Assembly (NCBI GenBank): GCA_933207985.1
Contig: OW240913.1
Span: 261,496,049 to 261,560,048 of the forward strand
Source of the DNA: Pelobates cultripes
Taxonomy: Eukaryota; Chordata; Amphibia; Anura; Pelobatidae
DNA: 64,000 bases
Reading direction: 5' to 3'
Shown here: piece by piece, positions 22,141-34,260 of the stretch
How positions within the stretch are numbered: the stretch's first letter is position 1
Layout: each line of letters starts with the position of its first letter
Program-made: the position numbers and the translations under genes
Notes under the pieces: model-generated
What the model saw: only the letters and a program-made list of their open reading frames with translations
Databases searched by the model: none
Told to the model about the DNA's origin: nothing

Positions 22141-24210
22141 TAATATCAGGACAATTATCTGTTCTATAGCAGCTTTTATGATTATTTTAACAAAAATTAA
22201 GCCAAAAAGGAGAAGCCATGTGTGAAAAAGACAGTTGCTGCTAAACCAATTTTGTTGATTAATTGATCACCAGCAAATGTGACCACCTCTATAAAAGCCA
22301 ACGTTTTAGCAGTTTGCTGGTCTGGAGCATTCAGGTGTATGTTAACACAATGCCAACGAGGAAAGACATCAGCATTGATCTTAGAGAAGCGATTGTTGTG
22401 TGCCTTTCAGAATGGGAAGGGTTATAAAGCCATCCAAACAACTTAAAGTCCATCATTCTACAGTGAGCATGATTATGCAACAGTGGAAAACATTCAAGAA
22501 AGTTGCCACTCTTCCCAGGTGTGGCCGTCCCGGTAAATATACCCGAAGGTCAGACCATGCAATGCAGTAAATTCTGCCCCTACTCGCTATACCCTCAGCG
22601 GTGGGTGGGGGCCCTAAATACCAATAAGGGGGGGGACACCTATTGTCCACCCCCCCAGCTCCCACCCCTGGGCAGCGGGTGGGGGCCCTAAATAAAATAA
22701 AATGTAACCCCCCTCCCAAAAAAATTAATTAACCCCTACCTACCTTCCTCACCCTAAAATTAATGAGGGGGACCAATAACTAGGTACCTGTAAAAAACAA
22801 AAATAACTTACCATTTGATGTCTTCTTTTTTCTAAAATCTTCTTTTTTCAGCCCCCCAAAAAAGGGCAAAGAAAAATCCATAATAACCGTCGCACAAAAA
22901 AAAATAAAAAAAAATCCATCTTCACCCATGGAGGGCACCGCGCAGACTGAGCTCTACAGTCCGGGGGAAAGGCTTATTAGGCTGAGAGCACTCACGTTGG
23001 TTGGTTTAAGCCATATAATCAGAGTGCTCTGACAGGTATATAAAGCGACTGACAGGTAAGTTATCTTGAAATCCAGCCAATCAGAGTGCTCTGTGTCATT
23101 TTACACAGCGTTGGAAAGTTCTTTGGAAATCATAACTCTCTGATTGTTTACTTTCAATGGCTGGTGAGGGCCGGGGGGGGGGGCAATAGGTCCCCCTTCA
23201 GGTTAGAAGCCCCCACTCGTGCGGCACGGGTGGGGGCACTGGAGGGGGGACACGTGCTGCTCACTGTTTACAAGACATGCCCCTACTCGCTGTATAGCGA
23301 GTAGGGGCATAATTTATTAATACTAAGTAATCTTTACTTAGTATTAGTAAATTTGGCTGAAAGACCAATTTAGGTCTTTCAGCCTTTTAGTAGATAGCTC
23401 CCTAATACCATGGGAATTAGGGAGTTATCTACTTATTTATTCCTGTCATTCCATTGACTGGCTAAGTAGCTTACATTTTATTTGTATGTGTTACTTGATT
23501 GGTATAAGTAATGCAAATGTTTACAGCTGAATCCTGGCTATGTTTGTATACTTTTTATTTACACCTGTATACAATGTAACATTCTTCATTCTTCCACTGG
23601 GTAGGTATATTAGTACTTCGGCAATACTGTGCTTCGGCACTTCGGAAATTCAGCAATTTCGGAACTTCGGCAATTTAGCTATTCAGACATTCGGAAGTAT
23701 CAGAATGTCCGAATTGCCCGGAATTCGTCCGAATTGACATTCAGAACGAAACGAATTAGACATGTCTACATCTGAACAAACCACAAGAATTCTGGAACAA
23801 TGTATTTTGGACAGACAAGGCCAAAGTGGAGGTTTGGTCATAAGGCTCAACGCAAAGCCAAACACAGCATATTGGAGAAAACACCTTAGTGCCATCTGTC
23901 AAGCACTGGGGTAAAGGGGTGATGATTTGGGTTTGTTTTGCAGCCACAGGACCTTGTAACCTTGCAGTCATTGAGTTGACCACAAATTCCTCTGTACACC
24001 AAAGTATTCTGGAGTGAAATCTGAGGCCAATAATCCGACCACTATAAATAAATCACGACACTGTGTAATATGTCAGGTGTTATTGTTCATCTGAGGTTGT
24101 ATTTACCTAATTTTAAGACCTGATAAACAGATGATTGTTATTATATTCTGATAAGTAAAATCATAGAATTCAAAGTGGGTGTACTTACTTTTTCCCATGA
24201 CTGTATATGT
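22141..24210 (+). pseudogene. Tc1/mariner transposon relic
   Basis: About 22150-22556 carries the conserved 5' UTR and the start of a Tc1-like transposase: PTRKDISIDLREAIV, then, in another frame, a helix-turn-helix resembling KVHHSTVSMIMQQW. The catalytic part resumes at about 23762-24020 with FWNNVFWTDKAKVEVW and VKHWGKGVMIWVCFAATG. The first catalytic D stands in WTDKAK. The end GGGTGTACTTACTTTTTCCC at about 24176 is the usual Tc1 terminal sequence. Stops, frameshifts and an insertion of about 1.2 kb (22560-23757) destroy it. Confidence 0.85.
22560..23757. mobile_element. MITE-like insert(s) inside the Tc1 relic
   Basis: GCCCCTACTCGCTATA at 22577 pairs with a 23278-23307 hairpin (GCCCCTACTCGCT / AGCGAGTAGGGGC). 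Between them are GTGGGGGC modules and CTGAAAGACCTAAATT-type hairpins. The last 130 bp, rich in TTCGG and ending ACGAAACGAATTAGACATG, look like the end of a different element. Part of the Tc1 coding region is missing, so insertion was accompanied by deletion. Confidence 0.55.
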
Positions 24211-24390
24211 AATTTGACATATGTTTGAGATATATGTTACATAGAAAGAACTGAAGCACATTAATAAGGCAAAATATCACATATGAATCGAACATATTTA
24301 AAAATATTGTTTTCTAGATTTGAAATGCATTAATTTGCAACTAAATTTAGATTTTTTTTTTAATCTATCAAATTAACAGATATACACTCT

Positions 24391-24470
24391 TTAACCCCTT
24401 AAGGACACATGACATGTGTGACATGTCATGATTCCCTTTTATTCCAGAAGTTTGGTCCTTAAGGGGTTAA
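24391..24470. mobile_element. 80-bp MITE with TTAACCCCTTAAGGAC ends
   Basis: Left end TTAACCCCTTAAGGAC, right end GTCCTTAAGGGGTTAA: a perfect 16-bp inverted repeat with TTAA borders. The interior has an ACATGACATGT palindrome. A right half of the same element is at 30534-30586, and a lone end is at about 27920. Confidence 0.9.
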
Positions 24471-25088
24471 AGGAATCTGTCACTACTAACCTGACCCCCT
24501 CTCCACTATCTCAATGTCATTAAAGAGGTGAATGTTACCCTCCTGTAACACCCACCTCCAATTCACCCTTGCTCCTCACATTTTATTGTTAGATCTATAA
24601 TTTTTATTAGTTATCACAATATACATACATTAAATTAAACAAAACAAGACAAACATAAAAAGTATGTGTATAACTTAAATATACATTCATTAAAATCGTA
24701 GATAAAGATAAAAAAAACAAAACAAAAAGCAAAAACACAATATAAGAATATTTATATAAATAAATTAATAAACTAAATAGACTAGGAGAAAGAAAAAACT
24801 CCTTGCAGGGAGAGACCAGTGAGGGGATCAATGGGGAACCATAAGATTGAAATCGTAAAAATAAAATGTAAAATATGATAAAATGCGCATACATAATAAT
24901 GCTAATGACAGAAATAAAAACTCCTAGGGAAGGGGTTACCCATTACAACTTCTCAAAAGACTTTAGCCAGTTTTTATAATTATCGTTTAAGGACTTTGAA
25001 ATGCCCAGCTCCATTTTGATTTGAAAAATCCTCCTCCCATTTTTCTTTTGCCCTATTTGAGGACTTCCTAGTGAGTATAGAAAAAGTG
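24471..25088 (+). other. Intron of gene A, AT-rich; possible L1 tail
   Basis: From 24600 to 25070 the minus strand reads like a LINE 3' region, with a frame containing KSSNRAKEKWEEDF near 25050. The evidence is weak. The rest is unassigned. Confidence 0.3.
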
Positions 25089-25215
25089 ACTGCCGTTATT
25101 CTGTTCAGATGCCAGCTAGACAGTGTGTCAGCATCATGGAGATTTGGACATTTGTCCAAAACTCAACTATGCCGACACACTGTCTAACCAGGCATCTGAA
25201 CAGAATAACGTCAGT
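25089..25215. mobile_element. Foldback MITE, 127 bp
   Basis: The left arm ACTGCCGTTATTCTGTTCAG pairs with CTGAACAGAATAACGTCAGT on the right, and pairing continues through AGACAGTGTGTC / GACACACTGTCT. The loop contains a second hairpin, TTTGGACA / TGTCCAAA. Non-coding. Confidence 0.85.
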
Positions 25216-25639
25216 TACTCCTTTTAAATACTTGCTAGCCAGCACTAGCAGTGCCGGCCAGGGAGTTCCAATGGAAACCACGTGTTCTTGAAGGATTGAG
25301 CCCTGCTGCTAACACAATGTATAGATAATACATTGTGCTTTCATTTTAGGCATGGCAGGTGCCCATTAAATAAATGTGCTATGTGTACATATTAACATGA
25401 AAAATAAGTATTCATATTATTATGCTGAGCACTCAAAAAAAAAATACTGGTGTTCTTACAGTCGACTGGTGACAGCTTCTGTCTCCTGCAGAAGCTGGAA
25501 AGCTGCAATGGTTGCCACTCATTGGTTGAGAGTATCAGCTGACCACTTCCAGCCCATGACTGACATTCTGTGCAATGAAAGTTGCACAGAATTGACATTA
25601 GCCAGCTTGGAACTCTTGATCCCAGATAAGTGATGACAC

Positions 25640-26254
25640 TGTCACGGTGCCGCGGGTTTCTGTCGGCATGACCGCACTGAAAAACAGCAGTCACTCTGAC
25701 AGAAATAACAAACACTCATCTTACCCGCGGCAGATCAAAGCCTGATCTTCTTCCATCTTGGTCCCTGGTGTGTGTGTGCGGCGTTAACAGAGATGCCGGC
25801 CACTGCGGTTCCATTTATAATAAAGAAATACCCTTTGCACATATCAAAGATGACGCTTACATGCGTGCGATGTCACGTCATAGACTTGCACGCACGTTTT
25901 GGGATCAGAGGTCACATATAGCCAATTACAGCTCTACGAGGGTTATTTAAACCCAAATTACCTTTTCATCAGTGCCCTGTCGTGGTTTCCCTTAGCTGGT
26001 CATCAGAGAGAGTGTTCCTGATCTTTATATTTCTGGTATTTGACTTTGGCTTCTTTGACTTCCCTAATTTCTGGTATCCTTGACTTTTGGCTTTCCCTCA
26101 TCGTTGTGTCTCTTTCTGTATCCCTGACCTCAGCAAGTATTTTGACTACCCTTTGTTACATTCAGTCCAGCCATTAATAATGTCCGGTTATACGTTATCC
26201 TTAGTCCTAGGTGTGATACTATTTCTGTGTGCTGGGTCAACAGTCATCCTGACA
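25640..26254. mobile_element. Solo LTR, 615 bp, TSD GACAC
   Basis: The block starts TGTCACGG and ends CCTGACA, giving the TG...CA ends and a short TGTCA / TGACA inverted repeat expected of an LTR. The 5-bp direct repeat GACAC flanks it at 25635-25639 and 26255-26259. No internal coding sequence remains, so it is the product of recombination between two LTRs. It sits in the last intron of gene A, 90 bp before the final exon. Confidence 0.85.
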
Positions 26255-26344
26255 GACACATCAATGATGCTGCGCATACAATGCTGGCATCATGACTACT
26301 TTAAATCACTGCTAAGTGTATTCTATAAATATGTCTCTTTACAG

Positions 26345-26469
26345 GAGTCATTGGGGACTGGAAAAATTTCATGACAGTGGCACAGAGTGAAATGTTTGAT
26401 CGGGTGTTTGAAGATAAAATGAAAGATCTGCCAATTAAGTTTACTTGGGATACTGAAGAATCAAATTGA
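26345..26469 (+). CDS. sult3a1-like: Sulfotransferase gene A, final coding exon
   Basis: The exon completes [11 protein letters not shown] and gives [10 protein letters not shown], a perfect match to the KxxxTVxxxE dimer-interface motif of cytosolic sulfotransferases. It ends [10 protein letters not shown] and TGA. The RKGxxGDWKN segment binds the PAPS 3' phosphate. Acceptor TCTTTACAG is good and the phase matches the 181-nt exon. Together the four exons of gene A give an open, motif-complete C-terminal half, so the gene looks functional rather than pseudogenic. Confidence 0.93.
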
Positions 26470-27327
26470 ATTATTCAGCAGTCGGTCCACCTAACTGGTG
26501 ACAATTGACAATTTGTTATTAATAACATTTCCGATAAATTAAACTAAACTTAATTCAGTACTCACCAAACTTGAAAATAATTAATAAATGACATACTTCC
26601 TAAATCTTTAATCAATGTGCTTCAATAACTTTTTTTGTTGTTGAATTTTGAATTGAATTATTCAGCAGTCTGTCCATCTAACTGGTGACTGTTGTGGACA
26701 AAGATATTAACCCAATCCATGTTGGTAAAATGCCTATTTACTCAGTATAACTACAATCAGCATTATTCAACTTTATATGTGATTTACTTAAAATGGCCAC
26801 TAGGGAGTTTCCCCTTTGACATCAACTAATACCCTCATTAACAAGATGGCGCTAGAATCTGGGGGAGACCTCCAAGACACCAATGACATCACACCCAGTA
26901 GGAAGAGCACTAAATGAACCACTTAACACCTAACCAATTATTGATGTATTATTCCATGTTATCTCTGACAATGCATATGATGTAATTTTGCCTTATAAGG
27001 GACATGCCGTCCCCTCAGAATAAACATTACTCAAGTTTTTCATTAACCCGAAACCTGTGTCTGGTGTGAATTACTTTAGGAGCGTGCACGCATTACTTCT
27101 TAATTTGGCCGGGGGCAGATACGCAAGATAATCAATTTATTAATTGATTCCACATCAGTGACAATTTGTTATTAATAACATTGCAGATAAATAAAACTAA
27201 ACTTAATTCAGTACTCGCCAAACTTGAAAATAATTAATAAATGACATACTTCCTAAATCTTTAATCAATGTGCTTCAACAACTTTTTTTTGTTGTTGAAT
27301 TTTGATTGAGGTAAATATAGAAATAAA
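26470..27327 (+). other. 3' UTR of gene A, tandemly duplicated, holding a solo LTR
   Basis: A segment of about 185 bp that begins at the stop codon (TGAATTATTCAGCAGTC, 26467) is repeated from 26654. The second copy is interrupted at GGTGAC by the solo LTR (26690-27157) and resumes at 27158. An AATAAA at 27322-27327 is the likely polyadenylation signal. If so, both UTR copies and the LTR are transcribed. Confidence 0.75.
26690..27157. mobile_element. Solo LTR, 468 bp, TSD GTGAC
   Basis: It starts TGTTGTGG and ends CCACATCA, with 5-bp target duplication GTGAC at 26685-26689 and 27158-27162. An AATAAA lies inside at about 27021. It inserted into the second copy of the duplicated 3' UTR segment, so the duplication is older than the insertion. 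It differs from the LTR at 25640-26254. Confidence 0.85.
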
Positions 27328-27423
27328 GTTTCTCACACTTTACAAAATGCTATCTTGAGATTGTTTTTTATACACTTAAAAACACGCAACCTTGAAGCTC
27401 TTCAGCTGGCTGAGGTGCTTTAG

Positions 27424-28027
27424 GGGCTAAAGGCACACTCCAGACAACAAAACTACGTTATTTCAATAAAGTTGTCATGGTGCCTAGAGTCCATTGGCAC
27501 CATCTTACCTTCAAGTCTTAAAACATTTTTGAATGGTTAAACATTGAAGAAAGTGTCCCTATGCACTGGTCTGCTGCCTCGTCTTGTGTACATCAGCAGC
27601 AAGTAGGTGGTAGTGATAGAGTGAGAACATCTGCCCATCATTGACCGCCCATCATGTGTAAATGTACTTGCACTTTCTTTGTCACTTTAAAAAATTGTCC
27701 ATTTGAAGAGAAATCAGACTATTTATAATGTGTCAGTCAGGAAGCCAGGAGCTACTCCAGCAAAAAGAGGAATGAAATGCTTTTCTTATGAGAGGCACTG
27801 CAGCAATTTTCACATATGCACCCTGCATCATGATGATTTTCTTTGAAAAGCATTCTCCTGGCTGGGAGATCATAAGAGTACTGATGGAAGTAATGCTGTT
27901 CTCCCGGCATATGTTATGTGTCCTTAAGGGGTTAAGTAAGAAAGGTGGAGACTCAGTAAACTAAATTGTGAGTACAACACCCCAGCATCGTAAGTGTATT
28001 TATGTGTAATGCTGGAGTGTTCTTTTA
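27424..28027. mobile_element. T2-like MITE, diverged
   Basis: The left end CTAAAGGCACACTCCAG pairs with the right end CTGGAGTGTTCTTTTAA. A GTTGTCATGGTGCC motif near the left end also occurs in the MITE at 17382. An AAGGGGTTAAG fragment near 27925 suggests a second small insert. Confidence 0.6.
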
Positions 28028-28341
28028 ATAAGTTCATATGTTTTATATAAAACTGTTCAATTATATATTTTTTACTTAGGGAGGGGCTATATACACTCAC
28101 CTTCTCTTCAGTACGGCAGGCATTGGGTGTTGCACTCCAGACCCCTTATGGGCAATATTTCCGACATTTTCCCTATGATGCTGACACTGGTTTCTTTGAC
28201 AAATATAACTCTGTTCATATAGTGCAGAGTACAAAACTCATTTATGAGAAGAATATCAAATCAACTATGGCACATGCCAGTGCATGCAAAAGAGAGCAGT
28301 AGAATCTACCCTGCTCCCTATGCTCACAGTTGTTTGAGAGG
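28028..28341. other. No gene recognised
   Basis: Intergenic DNA after gene A, with a direct-repeat copy TTGAGAGG at its end (28334-28341) belonging to the next element. No supported frame. Confidence 0.45.
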
Positions 28342-29652
28342 CATAGGCGTGTGCACGGGGTGTGCCAGGTGTGCCTGGGCACACCCTAATTCCCGTGGCA
28401 CGCCTATGGTTTGAGTCCTGCAGGAACAGCGTTCCTGCACTTTTTTTTGAGCAGGAACGCTGCTCCTGCAGGCACTCAGCGCCCCCTGTCTCACCTCTTG
28501 CCACTGTCATGGGGGGGGCAAGAGGTGATGGATCCCCCCTCTCTCTCCAGCTCCAGCTCAGCTGCAGCGAGGGAGCTGTCTGCCCTCTGCTCCCTCTCGT
28601 CGTGCGCCGTTTGACGATGCCGGGAGCCAGAATATGACGTCATATTCCGGCTCCCAGCTACAGCAGACAGCCCGCGCAGCGAGAGGGAGCAGAGAGCAGA
28701 CAGCTCCCTCGCCGCGGCTGAGATGCAGAGAGGTTCCCGCCCCACTGGACCCCAGGGAAAAGTCCACGCCAGCACTCCAGGTAGGAGGCTTGGCGGATAT
28801 TTTTTTTTAATTAAAATATAATAATTTGTTCTTGTGTGTGTGTCTGTGAGTGTGTGTGTGTCTGTGAGTGTATGTGTGTGTGTGTGTGTGTCTGTGAATG
28901 TGTGTGTGTGAGTGTATGTGTGTGTGTGAGTGTATGTGTGTGTGTGTGAGTGTATGTGGGTCTGTGAGTGTGTGTGTGTGTCTGTGTGTGTGTGTCTGAA
29001 TGTGTCTGTGAGTGTGTGTATGTGTGCACGCATATCTGAGTGCCGGCTCTGCTCTAAGCCTCCATGGGCTGGCGGGGAGACCAAAGATCTACCTCACCAG
29101 CCCACAGCAGCATGGAGGGAGGCAGGAGAGGACCCAGGGAGCTCTAGATAGAAGCTCCGCCAGGTTCCTCTCGCGCAGCAACGCTCAGATCTCGCGAGAG
29201 TTAACTCTCCACTGGACCACCAGGGATGGCACATGGCAGCAAGGATTTACTAATCTGCCAAATCCCTCCAAACATACAGCACACACACATACAGCACCTA
29301 CACACATACAGCTCACACACACACAGTATACTAACCGCACCCTCACAAAACACACAGCACCTTTAGAAAAAACACAACACCCTCACACACAGCACACTAA
29401 CAGCACCCTCACAAACACACACACACACAAACAGCACCCTCACAAATACACGACACTCACACAAACAGCACCCTCACAGGACAAACACACACACACAAAC
29501 ACCCTCACACATAAACAGCACAGTCACAAACACACACACACACACAAACACCCTCACATCACACTAACAGCACCCTCACACACACATCACACTAACAGCA
29601 CACAGCACACTAACAGAACACACAGCAGTGTATGTGTGTGTGTGTGTATCTA

Positions 29653-29686
<34 letters not shown>

Positions 29687-29765
29687 GATACATACACACA
29701 CACACGCAGCTTGTGTTTGTGCTTTAGGGTGCACAACCTAATGCAATAGGCTGTGCACGCCTATG
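28342..29765. mobile_element. Non-autonomous hAT element, 1424 bp, with 8-bp TSD
   Basis: The ends are CATAGGCGTGTGCACGG and, reverse-complemented from the right, CATAGGCGTGCACAGCC. TTGAGAGG flanks it at 28334-28341 and 29766-29773. Inside are a GC-rich foldback (about 28555-28725; AGCAGAGGGCAGACAGCTCC-type arms), TG-rich and CACACA-rich microsatellites (28830-29030, 29270-29640) and a TA run at 29650-29690. No transposase frame. Protein-like frames here are microsatellite artefacts. Confidence 0.9.
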
Positions 29766-31239
29766 TTGAGAGGTGAGAGTAGAGAGCAAATTTTAAATAT
29801 GTTATCGAAATGTGCATATGTGCATAGTGATATGGGATAATGTGTCTGTAATTGTTTAGTTTTTGTTCTATGTATGTGGGCTGATGAAAACCAAGAGTAG
29901 TGGGAGTTTGAGTGCAGGGCTTAATTTTGTGTGTTTGTATCCTCCTATTAATCTATTAATAAATTAATCTTTCTTCATTGTATATCATGTTTTTGATCTT
30001 TTAGCTATACAGCAAGTTTACAAACTAAATTGCAAAAGTCCATGGTGTGGCACCTGAGTCTGTCATGACGTGTCGTGTCTTCGTTTTTACTTGTGTTACC
30101 TATTACCTTCTCATCATCCTTTTGTTCTTTGAATGTATGTTCCCAATACACTTTCCCATTTAAATCAGGTGAATATTCTCCCTCTTATACATTCTATTTA
30201 TCAGGATCCGGACAGATAACAAAAACTATCCCTTAATTTTGTCCTGAACATTTTATCTTTACCATGTTTTTCTTATACTGTAAATTTAAAGATGAGGACT
30301 CACTCAACAGGTACACAAATTTATTAGGGATGGTAGAGAGTCTTGGTTTAGTTTAACAAAACGGTATCAACAATCAATGGAAGGTGATTTTATAAAATAT
30401 AAAGTATGGTTTGTTTTTGGTGCCAAAACTTAAATTTAAAGCGTCTATACCAGTAAGTGCAGTTCAACACGGGGCGGTGCCATCATCTTTTAGCCCTGTG
30501 CACTGGAAAAGCAAGGTAAGAAATATATCTGTGTGATATGTCATGATTCCCTTTTATTCCAGAAGTTTGGTCCTTAAGGGGTTAAAAGCACCTTTGGGGA
30601 TTCTCTGGTCAAGTTAGTAAGGTACACCTTTTCTATTTTTTTGCAAAGATATCTAACATACCTTAAGTGCAAGAATCCCCTCTTAGTTGCTCTATGTGAG
30701 TTTTCTATAAAATTATATCTGCAGCTACCACACAAGTGTAAGTATCTCTTAACACATTATCATGCAAATCAAGCCACCACCAGCAAATACAGTGGAGCGC
30801 TGTAATATATATACACATACACTTACTCCTGTATGTATATAGGGAAAATATAACATATTGTGTAATACAGTGAGTAAATTGAGAGTATGGAAACTCAGAC
30901 TTAAGCCATTCGAGAAGGTTGTTCAAGATCCATTTTGTTAAAATATCAAATCATAAAGGCAGACAGGGCATGCCTGCCTTCCCCTGTATGTCGCAACCCA
31001 CATGGAATGGCTGCAGGGGTCAGTGGGCAAGGAGAGAGTGCAGTGTAAGCTGGCACCTGGGAGGAGGGTTTGGCGCGGCCCCCACTTCCAGGACGCAAAA
31101 ATCCATGCGGCGTCCTGATGAGTGAACACAGCGCACCAGCCTCTCCCGGTGTGCTGTGACACTGTTCTTCTGGCATTCTTTACTTTGATCATTTCACACA
31201 ACTAACATCTGGTTGGGACTCCCTGGACCTTTTCTTCAC
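29766..31239. other. Intergenic DNA; duplicated segment and MITE fragment
   Basis: 29800-29940 resembles intron DNA of gene A at 15880-16030. 30534-30586 is the right half of the 80-bp MITE seen at 24391. 30950-31180 is GC-richer and of unknown origin. I found no sulfotransferase exon here although I looked for one. Confidence 0.45.
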
Positions 31240-31394
31240 AAAAAAAATAAAATAAAATTGTGACTTGCTTTTGCCTTTTTAAAAATTTGTCTAAAGTTAT
31301 ACATTATCATTGAAAATGTTAGTAGTATGACTTATAACAGTAATATTTTTCAACATAACATTGCACTGCACCCATTTCACAAACATGTCTTTGA

Positions 31395-31995
31395 TCAGTG
31401 CACTAGGAACATTTTCCCTTCCCTCCTCCTCCACTGAAGACAATTCCTCAGATGACGTCTGGTGCTGCTTCCTTCTGAAGGTCTTGGATTTCTTCTATGG
31501 TGAGTTCAGTCTTCTGATACTCCATTAACTTCTCCACATCCTTATCATTCACCTCCAAGCCCATCGACTTTCCCAGAGACACTATATCCTCAACAACAGG
31601 AACATCCCATTCAAAACCCTGAAAGGACAGCCTCTGACCACAATTTCCTCCAGGCTGAGTTCATGGTCCTGAAAGAGACACACCCCCCCCCCTCATTCTT
31701 TGTCTATGAGGTGTATGCTATGGAGGAGATAAAAATGATTCTTACAGAACTCTCTAATGGTTAGCTCTGTGTTTGAGGTCACTTCAAAGAACCTTTGAAA
31801 CAGTTCTTTTGTGTAAAGCTTCTTGAAGTTTGAAATAACTTGCAGGTTCATGGCTGGATAAGAGGAGTTGTATTGGGGGGCAAACACTTCACAGTATTAA
31901 AACTAAACTCCACCATTCTTCCTTCAAGCGTGGAGTGTGAGCAGCAGCATTATCCATTACAAACAGGGCCTTGAGTGGTAACATTTGTTCTTGAG
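31395..31995 (-). pseudogene. Tigger (pogo/Tc1-mariner) transposase relic
   Basis: On the minus strand 31990-31900 reads LKALFVMDNAAAHTPRLKE, the block around the second catalytic aspartate of Tigger/jerky transposases. After a stop and a frameshift come CPP-type residues, NLQVISNFKKLYTKELFQ, then VVEDIVSLGKSMGLEVNDKD and a TIEEIQDLQKE end. This is the C-terminal third of the transposase; the N-terminal CENP-B-like DNA-binding domain is missing. Stops make it inactive. Confidence 0.88.
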
Positions 31996-32860
31996 GTATA
32001 TTTTTACACTTGGCCCAAACACCTCATTTACCCACTGTGAAGAAACTACCGTTTGGTTCATATAATTGAATTTTTCTCGTTCGGTAGATAAAACCGACCA
32101 CCCCCTATCTACAAAGAAAACCGCAGTATTACGTGCTCTTCCTCTGTGGCCACTGTTCATATAGCCGAATGCCACGTGTTGGAGAAAATGGCGGCCATCT
32201 TGTTCGCATGAAAAGAGGCAGAGGGACTTGGTCGTCCAGGAACTCAAATTGGACACTCGACTTTATGAATGCTGGTCAACTTCGCTAACGCCTGCTTCTT
32301 TTCATCGACCAGCCAAGAGAGTGCTATTTGGTAGTTTTGTTCCCACAGGGGGGAATTAGCCAGGATAACAGTTTGTGAATGTTTGGTTTTTAGACTTCCT
32401 AAATAGACCAGCCGCTACCTCTGAAACTGTGGAACTATTTTTGGGCATAGAACCATGCGTGCGGTTGGTCAAATTAGGACTTCCAGGAAATTCCTGAACC
32501 CCCTGAAGTGATCTGGGTGATTTTTGTATATGTTGGTCACCCAGATTGGGGCTATCAGGGGATGTAACTTTTGTGGGGATTTTGTGTGTTTAAATGTATT
32601 TTGTTTCTTCTTTTTTTTCGTTTTGTATTGAAAATTTCATCGTTTACAATTTCTTAATGATTAGCCTTCTAAGGACAGATTTTAAATAGAGAAATTTAAA
32701 GGTATACAATATAGCATCAGAAGCACAATTGTTTATAATATTTATGCGGTTGGTGTACAAATATAGAAACATTCATTCTTACATCCCAGTTGTACAAAAA
32801 ATATTGAATAGATAAATAGATGGGTATGAAGCCATTGTGGGGCAAAGGGTTGGGTCCAAC
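31996..32860. mobile_element. Probable LTR-like repeat
   Basis: The stretch 32490-32600 (GTGATCTGGGTGATTTTTGT, then GTCACCCAGATT) matches the motif series of the LTR-like modules at 12.7 kb and 52.5 kb. The remainder is unassigned. No coding frame of note. Confidence 0.4.
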
Positions 32861-34260
32861 CAAAAGCGATCAGTCTGTTGTCAACCTTAGGTGGTCCAGA
32901 TATTTCTTCCAGGGGTGCCACCATTCTTCAAATTTCTCAGTTGAGTCTACCTCAAAATAAAAACTTTGTTCCATTTCATATTGGTATGTGATTTGATTAC
33001 ATATATTTCCCCAACTTAAGAAGGATGATTTCCAATTACGTGCTAACACCAATTTTTTAGCGAACAGTATGTGCATTATTAAGTAGTCATGGCTTTTTTG
33101 ACAATTGGGGTAATGAATATTCCATAAGAACATATGTGGATAAAGTTTTGTATATGAAAAGATATACAGCAAACATGAATTTATTAGAGATTTAATCGGA
33201 TTTAGGTAAGCACATTCCCACCATATATGCAAAAGATTTCCTTTCACCGCTTGGCATCTCCAACACATATCAGAGGCATTGTTTACATTTTTTTTTAAGT
33301 CCAATGGAACTAAACACCATCTGTAGATGATTTTGTAATGTAATTCTAAGATAGTGGTACAATGAATATTTTGAGAGAGGCTTTTAATCACAGACAGCCA
33401 TAGTTCCCAGGGAAAGTGGGAGTCTAAGTCAGATTCCCTTTTTATTTTGGGGAGTGCCTTACCCTTCTCCACAGAAGAGTGAATGAAAACAGTTCAGAAT
33501 CTTGAATATTAACAATAGAATTTTTAAAAAGGTCATCAAACAATGGGTCGGAATAATACTCCTACTTATCAAGTAATTTTTCATTCTTAAGAAGGGAAAA
33601 CATCGTTATTAGGAAGACCGAACTTTCCTTGTAATTGTGCAAACGGAATGACAGCTCAGTCCGCTACTATGTCTAATAAGGATACCCTTAGATTTCCATT
33701 GTATAATATTTAAGTGAACTATATCATAGGAAAGTATCTCAATTGGGGCTTCTAAGGATATCCTGTTAATTAGACCAAATCTTTTTATCAGTGTAACTGC
33801 TATATCTTTCACGATCGGGTTCTGAGAAATTTTAAATTTAATCGAAAGGAGGTTTGTCCAAAATATATGAAGTATGTTATATGATCTCATCTCTGTTTTT
33901 TCAATAATATACCATATTATAAACATACCATATATACCATATATATGATCTCATCTCAGTTTTTTCAATAATATACCATACCATAAACATATAAGTTTTG
34001 AATTTGAGTTTAGATAGGAAATATAGTGAGCTAGCATTGAGGCCTTGTGAAGGATGTATCTATCTGGATAGGATACCCCTCCTTCTTTTTCGTTTTTGCT
34101 GAGAATATTATATGCTATTCTGGGTTTTTTTATCCATCCAAACATATTCCCCAAACATCCTTATGTATTTGGCCAATATTTTATAATCCACCCTGAAAGT
34201 GATATCTCTAAATAAATACAGAATTTTAGGTAGTACAAAGCGATAGTGGAGTTTCAGCTG
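32861..34260 (-). pseudogene. L1-type LINE relic (ORF2 C-terminal half)
   Basis: Reading leftward, 34154-33950 gives FGWIKKPRIAYNIL and EGGVSYPDRYILHKASMLAHY, typical of the L1 ORF2 region after the reverse transcriptase. 33472-32870 gives an open 200-codon piece with HYKIIYRWCLVP, CWRCQAVKGNLLHIWWECAYL and EEWWHPWKKYL near its end. The CWRC-x-(8)-HIWW array is the L1 cysteine-rich motif. A tandem duplication of about 70 bp is visible at 33880-33990. The element is 5'-truncated and frame-shifted. Confidence 0.85.

Noticed and set aside
28811..29749. Long frames of His/Thr or Val/Cys repeats
   Set aside because: They are translations of TG/CA microsatellites in all frames and have no gene-like composition.
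30705..31201. Minus-strand frames between the genes, tested as possible sulfotransferase exons
   Set aside because: None contains SULT motifs or acceptable splice-site pairs.
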